Below, piece after piece: positions 5,653 through 13,063 of a stretch of DNA of 33,545 nucleotides (position 1 is its first letter; each line of letters opens with the position of its first letter). A model generated the notes under the pieces. That model was not told the DNA's origin and ran no database searches. It saw only the letters and a list, made by a program, of their open reading frames with translations. This DNA comes from a virus. The stretch is taken from IMG/VR virus record IMGVR_UViG_3300020582_000027, positions 1-33,545 of that record; one strand, given 5' to 3'. The translations under genes and the position numbers were made by a program.

Positions 5653-6612
5653 GTGGAACTTAGCAAGACGATGACGAGGGTTCGCGGGCTGATCGCGAAG
5701 GCCGAGAGCCTTGAGGCGATAGGCGACCCTGAGAGCATGAACGAGGCCGTGGCGCTCCGCGCGAAGGCGAACGAGATGATGGACCGGTACGGCCTTGAGG
5801 AGTGGGAGCTTCTGAAGGATGCTCCGACCGGATTCAAGCCAACCCGTATCAAGGTAGACATCGGAGAGGCCGGCAACCCGTTCCTATCCGAGACGTCTAC
5901 GCTCGTGAACGTAGTCGCGACCTTCTGCAAGTGCTCGTCCGTGTGGATGAAGGGCTCCGGCTACAAGAACGTCCGCGAAGAGTACTGCTACGTGTACGGG
6001 TACGAGAGCGACCTGCGGTATTTCGAGCTGCTGTTCACCACGATCTACCTCCACATGGCAGAAACGATCTTCCCCAAGCCCGACCCCAACCAGTCGCTAG
6101 GCGAGAACGCTTACGAGCTTCACAACGCCGGACTCAACTGGTTCGACATCGCGCAGGCGTACGGCTGGGAGCAGACCGATAGCTGGATGGGCGAGCCCAA
6201 GCTCATGTACCGTAACCGGGCGACCGGCGAGCGTGCCTCGTGGGGCAAGAGCATCGGCCGGATCAAGTCGGCTTACACCGCCGAGATCAAGGCTCGCGGC
6301 GAGGACGCTTTGCGTATCCCTCCGTCCGGCTCCGAGAACTTCCGCCGCAACGCGGTTCAGGGATACCTCCACCGGATCGCTCAGCGGCTCCGGGAGATCA
6401 CCGGGAAGCGCGGCACCGGGATGGAGCTAGTTCTAGCGGACAAGTCCCAGAATATCCGCGCGATGATCGACAGCGACTTTGACAAGGTCCGGATGGAACG
6501 GAACAAGGATGTCAAATACAACGCTGCGGCTTACCGGCGAGGCGTCAACCACGCCAACACGGCGAGCCTTCAGCCGGAGGCATCCGCCGCGCCGCGCGGC
6601 GAGCTAAACTAG
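5653..6612 (+). CDS. DUF2786-domain protein
   Basis: 319 residues from GTG 5653. The upstream ATG at 5611 lies before the -10 box and cannot be used by this promoter. Residues 8-50 (RVRGLIAKAES, then MNEAVALRAKANEMMDRYGL) match DUF2786, a helical hairpin of the form KxxxLLAKAES...EAxxAxxKAxELM. The middle is a mixed alpha/beta domain with Tyr/Cys-rich strands (EYCYVYGYESDLRYFELLF). The end is basic and helical. DUF2786 proteins are frequent in actinobacteria and their phages and their role is unknown. It is closed by a strong hairpin at 6618. Confidence 0.75.
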   Translation: MELSKTMTRVRGLIAKAESLEAIGDPESMNEAVALRAKANEMMDRYGLEEWELLKDAPTGFKPTRIKVDIGEAGNPFLSETSTLVNVVATFCKCSSVWMKGSGYKNVREEYCYVYGYESDLRYFELLFTTIYLHMAETIFPKPDPNQSLGENAYELHNAGLNWFDIAQAYGWEQTDSWMGEPKLMYRNRATGERASWGKSIGRIKSAYTAEIKARGEDALRIPPSGSENFRRNAVQGYLHRIAQRLREITGKRGTGMELVLADKSQNIRAMIDSDFDKVRMERNKDVKYNAAAYRRGVNHANTASLQPEASAAPRGELN

Positions 6613-6617
6613 GTACC

Positions 6618-6655
6618 GGAGCCCGGCTGGTCCACACCGTCGCCAGCCGGGCTCC
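6618..6655 (+). terminator. Strong hairpin, terminator without T-tract
   Basis: GGAGCCCGGCTGG (6618-6630) pairs perfectly with CCAGCCGGGCTCC (6643-6655), 13 bp with a 12-nt loop. No U-run follows, as is usual for many actinobacterial terminators. Confidence 0.7.
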
Positions 6656-6674
6656 CCTAACGTAAGGATCGACA

Positions 6675-7028
6675 ATGGGAAAGTTCAAGCCGGGCGATCC
6701 GGAGCGGAAGGCGAACGAGCTTCGCGCCGCTATCGCGGACAAGACCATGACCGAGGATGAGGCAGCCAATGCCATGTATGCCTGGGCCCAAGAGGTCGAC
6801 GACAAGGCCAGGCTCCGGAAGTTCAACACCGACAACGCCATCCAGGCTTTCCAGACTCTTGAGAAAGCTCGCCTCCGGCTCGATGAGGCCGATTATCAGC
6901 TTGCGAGGACCATCGCTATGGGCATCGACCGCGACCGATACCTGGAAGTGACCGAAGAGATCATAAAAGAGTACGAGCGTAAGCGCGTCAGTGCGTCTAA
7001 GGCTGGGAAACTTCCGCGCCTAGGGTAG
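6675..7028 (+). CDS. Helical hypothetical protein
   Basis: 117 residues from ATG 6675 with AAGGA 6-7 nt upstream. Nearly all helical and highly charged (EDEAANAMYAWAQEVDDKAR, LEKARLRLDEADYQLAR, VTEEIIKEYERKR), consistent with a coiled-coil or helical bundle. There is no transmembrane segment. Family unknown. It lies between a hairpin and the next promoter. Confidence 0.7.
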   Translation: MGKFKPGDPERKANELRAAIADKTMTEDEAANAMYAWAQEVDDKARLRKFNTDNAIQAFQTLEKARLRLDEADYQLARTIAMGIDRDRYLEVTEEIIKEYERKRVSASKAGKLPRLG

Positions 7029-7054
7029 CGCAAACGCTGCAGATGGAGTAGACT
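7026..7054 (+). promoter_or_regulatory. Promoter TAGCGC-N17-TAGACT
   Basis: TAGCGC at 7026-7031 overlaps the TAG stop of the preceding gene; TAGACT is at 7049-7054. The leader is longer than in the other copies but ends in the same AACGAAAGGCGAGAAG before ATG 7104. Confidence 0.6.
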
Positions 7055-7103
7055 TAGTTCTGTGAGGCCGAGAACGAACCGGCCCGGAACGAAAGGCGAG
7101 AAG

Positions 7104-7658
7104 ATGAAGTGTGGGAAAGGCCACGACCACGAGACCGTAGCCGATGTCAAGGCTTGCTACGGCGTGTGTGCGTCGGATGCTGAGTCGGCCGTCCGTCCGA
7201 ACAAGTACGCCGGACCTTGCTACCGATGCGGTAGCCGGGTAGAGGCGATGGCCGGCGCTATCGAGCGCGGCGAGCGCGGATGGACCGCGAGGCACCTTGA
7301 CGGTGAGTGCCCGGCTCCGCAGAAGACTGCCCCCAAGCGGCAGGACTACTCCGTGATAGCTCCCGGCTACTACGCGACCGTATCCGCGACCGGCGAGAAT
7401 GACTTTGACTTCTGGTTCATCAAGGCCGGACGGAAGCCCGGCTACCGGTTCGTCAAGCGCTATCTCGGCGGGCAGGGCCCAATCATGATTACGGCAGCGG
7501 AAGCGCTCCGGGCTCTTGACGAGATCATCGCGGAAGGTGTCGACAAGTGCGGCGACCGGTTCGCAGACGAGCTGGAGAAGTGCCGTGACTGCGGCCTCCC
7601 GCTTACCGACGAGACGAGCCGCCGCGAGCGGCGCGGCCCGGTCTGCCGGAACAAGTGA
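7104..7658 (+). CDS. Zinc-finger protein with DUF6011-like C-terminus
   Basis: 184 residues from ATG 7104; the repeated leader ends at this start. The N-terminus MKCGKGHDHETVADVKACY is a Cys/His knuckle seen on many actinophage proteins, followed by CYRCG. The C-terminus CRDCGLPLTDETS...GPVC fits DUF6011 (CxxCGxxLxxxxS...GPxC), a small zinc-binding module. The region between has an FWFIKAGRKPGYRFVKRY strand pair. A nucleic-acid or protein contact role is likely, but no function is known. It ends one base before the next gene's ATG. Confidence 0.72.
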   Translation: MKCGKGHDHETVADVKACYGVCASDAESAVRPNKYAGPCYRCGSRVEAMAGAIERGERGWTARHLDGECPAPQKTAPKRQDYSVIAPGYYATVSATGENDFDFWFIKAGRKPGYRFVKRYLGGQGPIMITAAEALRALDEIIAEGVDKCGDRFADELEKCRDCGLPLTDETSRRERRGPVCRNK

Positions 7659-7659
7659 C

Positions 7660-7965
7660 ATGAGCCGGACTGAGGTCGTCTACCTGCTCCATTTTGCGGA
7701 GCCGATAGGCGACCTTAGCCGTCCTCGTATGTGGGCCCAGCACTACGTGGGCAGCTACCTAACCGAGGCACGGCTGGCCCGGCACCGCGACGGTACGAGC
7801 GGCGTGCCGATCGTTGCCGAATTCTACCGGCGCGGAATCCCGTTTGTTGTCGCCCGGACGGCTCCCGGAAGCAAGAGGCTAGAGCGACAGATCAAACGCA
7901 ACGGGCACTTCCGCGACTACTGCCCCCACTGCGTAGCGAACCCGAGGAAAGGCATGTGGAGCTGA
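7660..7965 (+). CDS. GIY-YIG-like nuclease domain protein
   Basis: 101 residues from ATG 7660. VVYLLHF, then AQHYVGSY, RLARHRDG, GIPFVVART and LERQIKR match the actinobacterial variant of the GIY-YIG (URI) fold, where YLLHF replaces GIYxI, HYxG replaces YIG, and Arg, His and Glu follow in order. CPHC near the end is typical of this subgroup. Single-domain members cut or nick DNA in some systems; activity here is inferred only from the fold pattern. It overlaps the next gene by one base (TGATG). Confidence 0.68.
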   Translation: MSRTEVVYLLHFAEPIGDLSRPRMWAQHYVGSYLTEARLARHRDGTSGVPIVAEFYRRGIPFVVARTAPGSKRLERQIKRNGHFRDYCPHCVANPRKGMWS

Positions 7966-8156
7966 TGACCGCTACCGTCCATTTTCTAGAGCACATGCCG
8001 AATGCCGTCCGGCTAGTCGTCACGATATACCTGACCGGCTACGCAGTGCGGTCGATATTCGTGGCCGCGCACGACCACGGGGTAAACTACCCTAATGGGC
8101 GAGTCGGCCGGATCTTTATCAAACTATTCCACGGAAGGAACAACCCTCATGCCTAG
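7965..8156 (+). CDS. Small membrane-associated hypothetical protein
   Basis: 63 residues from ATG 7965, coupled to the GIY-YIG-like gene. One hydrophobic segment at about 14-34 (AVRLVVTIYLTGYAVRSIFVAA), then a basic tail (GRVGRIFIKLFHGR). Probably a single-pass membrane peptide. It overlaps the next gene's start by 8 bases. No family recognised. Confidence 0.55.
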   Translation: MTATVHFLEHMPNAVRLVVTIYLTGYAVRSIFVAAHDHGVNYPNGRVGRIFIKLFHGRNNPHA

Positions 8157-8784
8157 CAGCGACGAGGTTCCAACCATTCTCGGCAAGGCTCTCCGAGGCG
8201 AGCTAACCGACCGGGAGATTGCCCTCATCGGGCTCTCCGACGAGACCAAGCGCGCCATCACAGCAATCATCGAGCTAAGCCCGGCTCTGGAGGAAGCGAT
8301 CCTGAACGTTGCCGACCTCTGCTACCGCGACGGCCTGGACGCGGCTAGCGTCGGCTACGGCGAGCCGCTACCGGAAATGAAGCCAGACACGCGGATGCCA
8401 GAACCGTCGCTGCTGGATCTCCCGCTGAAGCTCCCGGAGCCGGAGCCGGAGACCTGCCAGGTATGCCACGACAAGCACGACTCGTCGGAGATAGTCAAGG
8501 TAGGCGAGACCTCCCTCATTCCGGGCCACGAGTACATCATCGTCACCAAGACCTCGCTCCAGAAGTACCCGCGCGAATGGCGCATGGGGTATCTCGGATA
8601 CACAGCCGGGCTCCAGTTCTCGGCGCGAGGTCCCGACCGGACTCACAGCGCCCAGTACGGAGGCACGCAGACCATCGATATGAGCGTGGTCGTCTCCGTC
8701 CGCGAAGTCGAGCGCGACGATGCCAAGCGCCATGTCGGCTCAGCAGTCAAGCATGCCCTCGATAGCGAGGCCGGTCATGAGTAA
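8149..8784 (+). CDS. Hypothetical protein with CxxC motif
   Basis: 211 residues from ATG 8149 with GGAAGGA upstream; an in-frame start at 8095 lacks a site. The N-terminal third is helical (residues 5-65). There is a Pro/Glu-rich linker (LPEPEPETCQVCHDKHD, with CxxCxxxH), then a beta-rich domain (GHEYIIVTKTSLQK, TQTIDMSVVVSVREVE). Family unknown. It is part of a run of coupled genes. Confidence 0.7.
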   Translation: MPSSDEVPTILGKALRGELTDREIALIGLSDETKRAITAIIELSPALEEAILNVADLCYRDGLDAASVGYGEPLPEMKPDTRMPEPSLLDLPLKLPEPEPETCQVCHDKHDSSEIVKVGETSLIPGHEYIIVTKTSLQKYPREWRMGYLGYTAGLQFSARGPDRTHSAQYGGTQTIDMSVVVSVREVERDDAKRHVGSAVKHALDSEAGHE

Positions 8785-9085
8785 GTCCTACCGCGTCGTG
8801 ATCGTGCCCGACGAGGAAGCCATTGGCGAATGGGTTGATCCTGAAGATCACGTCGCCATGGACCGGATGGAGCTGATCCTCACTATCGGAGACAAGGCCG
8901 GCACCGCGACCGGACGGCTGACGGCCAAGTTCACGCCGGAAGCCCTCGCGGATGACGCGCTTCGCCAGCTCCACCTGCGCAAGTGGATGAAGGTCGCGTC
9001 CGTGGAGCAGCTAGACCAGGCTGCGCTTATCGGGCTCCGTACCGGGCTAGAGATCGAACCACTACCAGAAGGGACAGGCGAATGA
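8777..9085 (+). CDS. Hypothetical protein
   Basis: 102 residues from ATG 8777, overlapping the upstream stop by 8 bases. Beta-rich first half (YRVVIVPDEE, MELILTIGDKAGTATGRLTA) and a helical second half. The upstream in-frame ATG at 8720 lies deep inside the preceding gene. Family unknown. Its TGA is shared with the next ATG. Confidence 0.68.
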   Translation: MSKSYRVVIVPDEEAIGEWVDPEDHVAMDRMELILTIGDKAGTATGRLTAKFTPEALADDALRQLHLRKWMKVASVEQLDQAALIGLRTGLEIEPLPEGTGE

Positions 9086-9372
9086 CTGGACACAGAACGG
9101 AACCCCTCCAGACGGTCACGACCGTCCGCAAGGCAGCCGAGACTCTGGGCTTCATGGTGACGGAGAATCCAGACCGGAGTAACGGCCATCTCACGCTGGA
9201 CATCACTCGTACACACGACCGGTACGAATACGTCGCCAGCTTCCGCCGCAAGGATACCGGCTACTGGGCCTGGGAATTCGGATACGATTACCGGGAGGAC
9301 CCGACGTTGCGCGTGCATACAATGACGCGCTTTATCGAGCGGCTCCGGTCAGAGGGAGACAGCCATGAGTAA
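9082..9372 (+). CDS. Hypothetical protein
   Basis: 96 residues from ATG 9082 (ATGA overlap) with AGGCGA upstream. One helix (TVRKAAETLGFMV), then antiparallel strands (HLTLDITRTHDRYEYVASFR, YWAWEFGYDYRE). Family unknown. It overlaps the next small gene by 8 bases. Confidence 0.68.
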   Translation: MTGHRTEPLQTVTTVRKAAETLGFMVTENPDRSNGHLTLDITRTHDRYEYVASFRRKDTGYWAWEFGYDYREDPTLRVHTMTRFIERLRSEGDSHE

Positions 9373-9529
9373 CCGGACGGCCCCAGCCGAAGCACTAACC
9401 CTCGCGGTAATCGCCGCGCGTGGCGACAAGGATCGGATCATCCTCGTCAGCCCGTCGATAATCCTCGTCGTCAACAGACCGGGATTCGATCCGTACTCCT
9501 GGCCCAAGAAAACCTGGAGGAAGCGGTGA
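9365..9529 (+). CDS. 54-residue hypothetical protein (short gene)
   Basis: ATG 9365 to TGA 9529, 54 residues, filling the only gap between two coupled genes. The upstream gene's end overlaps by 8 bases and the downstream GTG overlaps its stop (GTGA). There is a hydrophobic beta pair (DRIILVSPSIILVVNRP) and a basic Trp-containing tail. The overlap on both sides supports that it is translated. Function unknown. Confidence 0.6.
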   Translation: MSNRTAPAEALTLAVIAARGDKDRIILVSPSIILVVNRPGFDPYSWPKKTWRKR

Positions 9530-10356
9530 TCCACGGCAGGCCGCGCGGCTCGCATGATCCGGCCGTTTACATACCGACAATGAACCGGTACGGCAACCTG
9601 GAGCGGATCGTTCCGCTCTGGATGGAGCAGGACTTCCGGGTACGCCTCGTTGTCGAGCCGAGCGAGTACGGCGAGCATGCCCGGCTGGTTACCCGGATGG
9701 GGTGGAGCGGCCTAGGCGTTACCGTCATCCCAGTCCAGTCGCCTCGTCGCGGCATCGGCTACGCCAGGAGGGCTGCCGTTCTCCACGCACAGCACACCGG
9801 CCGGAAGTCGATCATTATGAGCGACGATGACATGAAGCCTGCGGGCGATATGCTCCCGCTACTCAAGGCCGCAGAAGACTCCGGAGCCCTGGGCGTGGGA
9901 GCCGTACGCGGTATCCACGACTACTTCACCGGAGGCGCGATCTCCCGGACTAGCGGCGTGATCCTGTGCCCTGGCGGATGGGGCTTCCAGCTATTCGGCC
10001 TCAACATCGCGAACACCGTCCTGCTAGGGAACTTTGACGAACGTCTCCATTCCTATGGCGAGGACGGCGAGCTAGCCCGGCAGGGTATCAAGGCCGGTAT
10101 CTTCTGGCGCTCCCACTGCGACGTCAAGTGCGCGCCGATCGGCAAGCGCTACGCGCCAGGAGGTATCAGCACGCGGTTCGCACGGCCGGAGTACCGGACG
10201 GACGCCGAGCGCGAATGCCTCAAGATCATCCACGACCGCTGGCCCTACTACACGAACGAGCCGGACAAGCCGCTCCGGGTAGCCTGGCAGCGAATGCTGG
10301 ATCACTATATTCCGGACTGGCGCGACCGCTCCGTGCTCCATGGCGGCTCGCTATGA
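9526..10356 (+). CDS. GT-A fold glycosyltransferase
   Basis: 276 residues from GTG 9526. VYIPTMNR opens a Rossmann-like strand; VRLVVEP and GIGYARRAAV follow in the usual order; SDDD (S99, D100-D102) is the metal/nucleotide-sugar DxD motif. The rest is the acceptor half (GGWGFQLFGLN, HSYGEDGELARQG). The pattern resembles the glycosyltransferases often found with TET/JBP oxygenases in phage DNA-modification loci, though no TET/JBP gene is in the window. The sugar acceptor could be phage DNA bases, a protein or a small molecule. Confidence 0.72.
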   Translation: MIHGRPRGSHDPAVYIPTMNRYGNLERIVPLWMEQDFRVRLVVEPSEYGEHARLVTRMGWSGLGVTVIPVQSPRRGIGYARRAAVLHAQHTGRKSIIMSDDDMKPAGDMLPLLKAAEDSGALGVGAVRGIHDYFTGGAISRTSGVILCPGGWGFQLFGLNIANTVLLGNFDERLHSYGEDGELARQGIKAGIFWRSHCDVKCAPIGKRYAPGGISTRFARPEYRTDAERECLKIIHDRWPYYTNEPDKPLRVAWQRMLDHYIPDWRDRSVLHGGSL

Positions 10357-10736
10357 ACCGGGCCGACTTCATCCAGCATCTAGAGGACGGACTACCGGCG
10401 ACCGTAGCCGTCCGCGAGGTCACCGGCCAGGTCCCAGTCATCGTCACGATAGCGGAAGGCGATGACGGGATCTTCTACACGCGGTATGGCCTCATGATGG
10501 CCGGCCCAGTCATGGCCGCCCTCGTCGTACTCAAGCTCAAGCTCAGCAACGTACCCGTCCGTTACATCGACAGGATCAAGGGTGGAGAGCCCTGCGGGAA
10601 GGTCCTGGAGGGAATGGAGCGAGCCGGGTACGTCATCGACTTTGGCCGCTCTATCAAGTCCAGCGCGCGACTCCAGTGGGAAGGCGCGATCGTTGGCGAG
10701 GCCGACGAGATATTCACAGAAGGGCTCTTCAAGTGA
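10353..10736 (+). CDS. Hypothetical protein downstream of glycosyltransferase
   Basis: 127 residues from ATG 10353 (ATGA overlap with the glycosyltransferase). Two strands (VPVIVTIAEG, GIFYTRYGLMM), a hydrophobic segment (PVMAALVVLKLKL) that is probably a buried helix, and an Asp/Glu-rich end. Family unknown. Coupling suggests a shared pathway with the transferase. Confidence 0.66.
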   Translation: MNRADFIQHLEDGLPATVAVREVTGQVPVIVTIAEGDDGIFYTRYGLMMAGPVMAALVVLKLKLSNVPVRYIDRIKGGEPCGKVLEGMERAGYVIDFGRSIKSSARLQWEGAIVGEADEIFTEGLFK

Positions 10737-11092
10737 ACAGGCCGCGTACCGGCGACAAGTACAAGTGGTGCGGAATACTGATCGAGATAGGCGACGTTGA
10801 CCCTGGAGGCCGTTGGGCCATTATCCACCGGACGTGGCCGGAGAACGACCGTGGAGCGCTTGGAATTGTGCCTGCGCATACGTCCGACAAGGAACAGCCG
10901 ACTCCGGACGGGAAGCTACCGGACGACTGGGAGCTTATCGAGGCCGCGAGCGGCCCAGAGCCAGCCCAGGAGCCCACAGCGACGGCCGGAGCGCTTAGGG
11001 TGTGGGACGGCGACTGGCCCGCTCCTGCGCCATGCTACCGCTCCGGTCTCGGCTTCATGGTTCACGGCCCCGGCTGCGAGCATCCGGCGTAG
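10733..11092 (+). CDS. Hypothetical protein
   Basis: 119 residues from GTG 10733, which shares bases with the upstream TGA (GTGA); AGAAGGG is about 8 nt upstream. N-terminal beta strands (KWCGILIEIGDVDPGGRWAIIHRTW), an Ala/Pro/Glu linker, and a short end with two Cys (YRSGLGFMVHGPGCEH). The linker suggests two small modules. Family unknown. Confidence 0.64.
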   Translation: MNRPRTGDKYKWCGILIEIGDVDPGGRWAIIHRTWPENDRGALGIVPAHTSDKEQPTPDGKLPDDWELIEAASGPEPAQEPTATAGALRVWDGDWPAPAPCYRSGLGFMVHGPGCEHPA

Positions 11093-11096
11093 CGCC

Positions 11097-11924
11097 ATGC
11101 GCAACCCCAACTGCGACCGATGCGGCAACAAGCTATCGAAGCCGAGGCTTGAGGCCGGTAAGCGGAAGTGCTACCTGTGCGAGGTCGCGGTGCGCAGAGA
11201 ACGGAAGCAGAGGGCTCATGACCGGAATATCGAGAGCGGCGATTTCACGGCCGCCGATTACTGGGAGCTTTACGAGAAGCAGGGAGGCCGCTGCGCGATA
11301 TTCTCGTGCCGGGCGAAAGGCAAGTCAAAGTTCCTAGCCGTCGAACACGATCACAAATGCTCTATGGGGCACGATCCTAGAGACTGGTGCCGTGTCTGTG
11401 TCCGAGGTCTTACCTGTAGCATGCACAATGAATGGATCGGCCGGGCTGGAGATGACCCTGACGTATTCGAGTCGCTAGCCGCATACCTACAACATCCGCC
11501 AGCGAGGGAAATACTAATGGGAAAGATGATCGTCGGTACCGACGTTGAAACAGTCGAGACCCTAAACAAGCAGTACCAGATACCGGCGAAGCGCGCTCTC
11601 AGGATACTCGATATAGCCCGGATGGTCGGGCCGACTCCGACAGCCGTTCTTGACGGCACGATCGTAGTCCGGTATATCAGGGTACCTCGCTCAGATAGGG
11701 TCCTGTACGAGATAATCGAGTCAGCGCCCAAGATCAATAGCAGGCTAGCTCTTACCCTCCTGACGGAGGACTACGGCCTTAGCGAACGCCGGGCCAAGAC
11801 GGCCCTCAATGGCGCGTGGAGTAATGGCGAGCGTAGGGTATCGACGCCGGAGGGAATCATCCGCATCGAGTACCACGGCCGCAGCGAAGAGGAATACATG
11901 TTTTCTATTGAGGAGGCGTCATGA
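11097..11924 (+). CDS. Endonuclease VII-type HNH nuclease with zinc fingers
   Basis: 275 residues from ATG 11097; the frame is open much further upstream but that part lies under the preceding gene. N-terminal CDRCGNKL plus CYLC form a zinc finger. QGGRCAIF, then AVEHDHKC and VRGLTCSMHNEWIG are the recombination-endonuclease VII (PF02945) pattern: two Cys pairs, the HxH core and the final Asn. T4 endonuclease VII resolves branched DNA during packaging. The C-terminal half (from residue 140) is a separate helical, winged-helix-like domain. It could equally be a free-standing homing nuclease. Confidence 0.75.
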   Translation: MRNPNCDRCGNKLSKPRLEAGKRKCYLCEVAVRRERKQRAHDRNIESGDFTAADYWELYEKQGGRCAIFSCRAKGKSKFLAVEHDHKCSMGHDPRDWCRVCVRGLTCSMHNEWIGRAGDDPDVFESLAAYLQHPPAREILMGKMIVGTDVETVETLNKQYQIPAKRALRILDIARMVGPTPTAVLDGTIVVRYIRVPRSDRVLYEIIESAPKINSRLALTLLTEDYGLSERRAKTALNGAWSNGERRVSTPEGIIRIEYHGRSEEEYMFSIEEAS

Positions 11925-12010
11925 AATTCCCGTGGTATCTGCTCTTCCTGGCGATCGCATTCGCGGTCGTTATCATCGGCCCGATGGTCGTATTGTCGGT
12001 GCATCACTAA
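11921..12010 (+). CDS. 29-residue membrane peptide
   Basis: ATG 11921 overlaps the upstream TGA and follows an excellent GAGGAGG site 4 nt away. The product is almost entirely one hydrophobic helix (WYLLFLAIAFAVVIIGPMVV) with a charged start and a His-His end. It stops at TAA 12010, which is also the first base of the next ATG. Too short for normal callers, but the ribosome site and both overlaps argue it is real. A role in the membrane is likely; partner unknown. Confidence 0.6.
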   Translation: MKFPWYLLFLAIAFAVVIIGPMVVLSVHH

Positions 12011-12150
12011 TGCTCGATTCCCTCCGCGAGTCCTTTTATGACTGGATGGCGCGTAACCGGTTCACTCCGGTAGCGATGTGGGTTATTGCCATATGCGCCA
12101 TTATGTCTGCCGTCATCCTCAGCTTCATCCCCTGGAGCCATCATGGGTAA
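12010..12150 (+). CDS. 46-residue single-pass membrane protein
   Basis: ATG 12010 in TAATG overlap with the preceding peptide gene. A charged N-terminal part (LRESFYDWMARNRF) precedes one transmembrane helix (VAMWVIAICAIMSAVILSFI). It overlaps the next gene's ATG by 8 bases. The pair of tiny membrane genes may form a complex. Family unknown. Confidence 0.58.
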   Translation: MLDSLRESFYDWMARNRFTPVAMWVIAICAIMSAVILSFIPWSHHG

Positions 12151-12865
12151 GCTACTCATCGACGTTCCGGATATCGCGAACGTTGCCGAGGTCCGCGAAT
12201 GTCTCATGGGCCAGTACGGGATAACTTCCCGGCAGGCCGACGAGATCATCCGTTTCACGGTCCAGGATACCGTGAATAAGTCAAAAGAATGGAAGGTGGA
12301 GAACGGCTTCATTACGCTCCGCTATCACGGGCTGAGCCGGTTCAGCCTGGAGGATAATACCGATGTGAAAAAGGTAGTAAACCGGCGTTCACTGGGGTAT
12401 AGTTCTACTAGAACCCATAAGACACCATCCGCAAGAAAGGGAATGGACATGCCACCTCGCAGGGGAAAGCCCGCAGCGGCTCCGGCCGAGCCGGAGGCCA
12501 ACGGCGAGATCGATCTCACCACGTACCTCACCAAGGACCTGTCCGCGACGATGGGCGACTACGCCACCTGGTTCCGGGACAACGTTGGCGATCCCGACGA
12601 GATCGAATCCGACCGGCTCCTGGCGCTGGGCAGCTCGCTGTACCCGCACTTCCAGAAGTCCGACTTCAACATCGCCCAGCGTGCCGCGAGGCGCGCGGCC
12701 CGCACCGCCGAGGCAGCCCCGGAGCCGGAGTCTGCGGCCACCGGCCGAGGCCGTGGGCGCGGAGCCCGGACGGCTCCCGCTGCGCCTCCTGCGGCCGCTC
12801 CGGCGCGCGGAGGCCGTGGCCGGCGCGGCACGGCAGCCGGGCGGGCTCCCGAAGCCGCCTACTAG
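12143..12865 (+). CDS. Hypothetical protein, two-part: N-terminal UBA-like part joined to RG-rich protein
   Basis: 240 residues from ATG 12143 with GGAG 7-8 nt upstream. Residues 1-85 (VAEVRECLMGQYGITSRQADEIIRF, then ENGFITLRYHGLSRF) resemble a small helical domain. Residues 86-102 look like translated intergenic sequence: the DNA there contains TATAGT, AAAGG and ATG. From residue 103 (MPPRRGKP) a second domain begins (YLTKDLSATMGDYATWFR) and ends in Arg/Gly/Ala/Pro-rich low complexity. It may be one fused protein, or two proteins with a second start at 12449. It heads the recombination block; the RG tail suggests nucleic-acid binding. Confidence 0.6.
   Translation: MGKLLIDVPDIANVAEVRECLMGQYGITSRQADEIIRFTVQDTVNKSKEWKVENGFITLRYHGLSRFSLEDNTDVKKVVNRRSLGYSSTRTHKTPSARKGMDMPPRRGKPAAAPAEPEANGEIDLTTYLTKDLSATMGDYATWFRDNVGDPDEIESDRLLALGSSLYPHFQKSDFNIAQRAARRAARTAEAAPEPESAATGRGRGRGARTAPAAPPAAAPARGGRGRRGTAAGRAPEAAY
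12398..12451 (+). promoter_or_regulatory. Internal promoter and start for the RG-rich protein
   Basis: TATAGT at 12398-12403 (weak -35), then AAAGG at 12436-12440 placed 8 nt before ATG 12449, giving a 138-residue product in the same frame as the longer ORF. The layout matches the promoter-leader-gene units further left, though the leader sequence differs. Confidence 0.42.
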
Positions 12866-12874
12866 CAAGACCCT

Positions 12875-12909
12875 GGGCCCTGCCGGCTCCCCGATTACCG
12901 GCAGGGTCC
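12875..12909 (+). terminator. Hairpin terminator
   Basis: GGGCCCTGCCGG (12875-12886) pairs with CCGGCAGGGTCC (12898-12909), 12 pairs including one G-U. No T-tract. Placed 10 nt after the RG-rich protein's stop. Confidence 0.65.
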
Positions 12910-12943
12910 AGTTCCATCGTTGGGGGATTCCGAGAGGATTCTG

Positions 12944-13054
12944 ATGGACCCGAGAAAGAGCTTCTCAAACGGAAACAGGCCGGACCCGAGAGACATCCCG
13001 CCCGGCTACTCGGCAGTATGGGATTGTATCCTGCCCGATCCCCTTTACCGCTGA
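12944..13054 (+). CDS. 36-residue hypothetical peptide
   Basis: ATG 12944 with AGAGGA 5 nt upstream, TGA at 13052-13054, set between two hairpins. The product MDPRKSFSNGNRPDP...GYSAVWDCILPDPLYR is Pro/Arg-rich with no hydrophobic segment. Being boxed between terminators with its own ribosome site suggests a real microprotein, but no homologue comes to mind. Confidence 0.42.
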   Translation: MDPRKSFSNGNRPDPRDIPPGYSAVWDCILPDPLYR

Positions 13055-13063
13055 TCCCTGAGC

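Noticed and set aside
8081-8086. TAAACT as a promoter for the gene at 8149
   Set aside because: No convincing -35, and the gene lies in a run of overlapping, co-translated genes.
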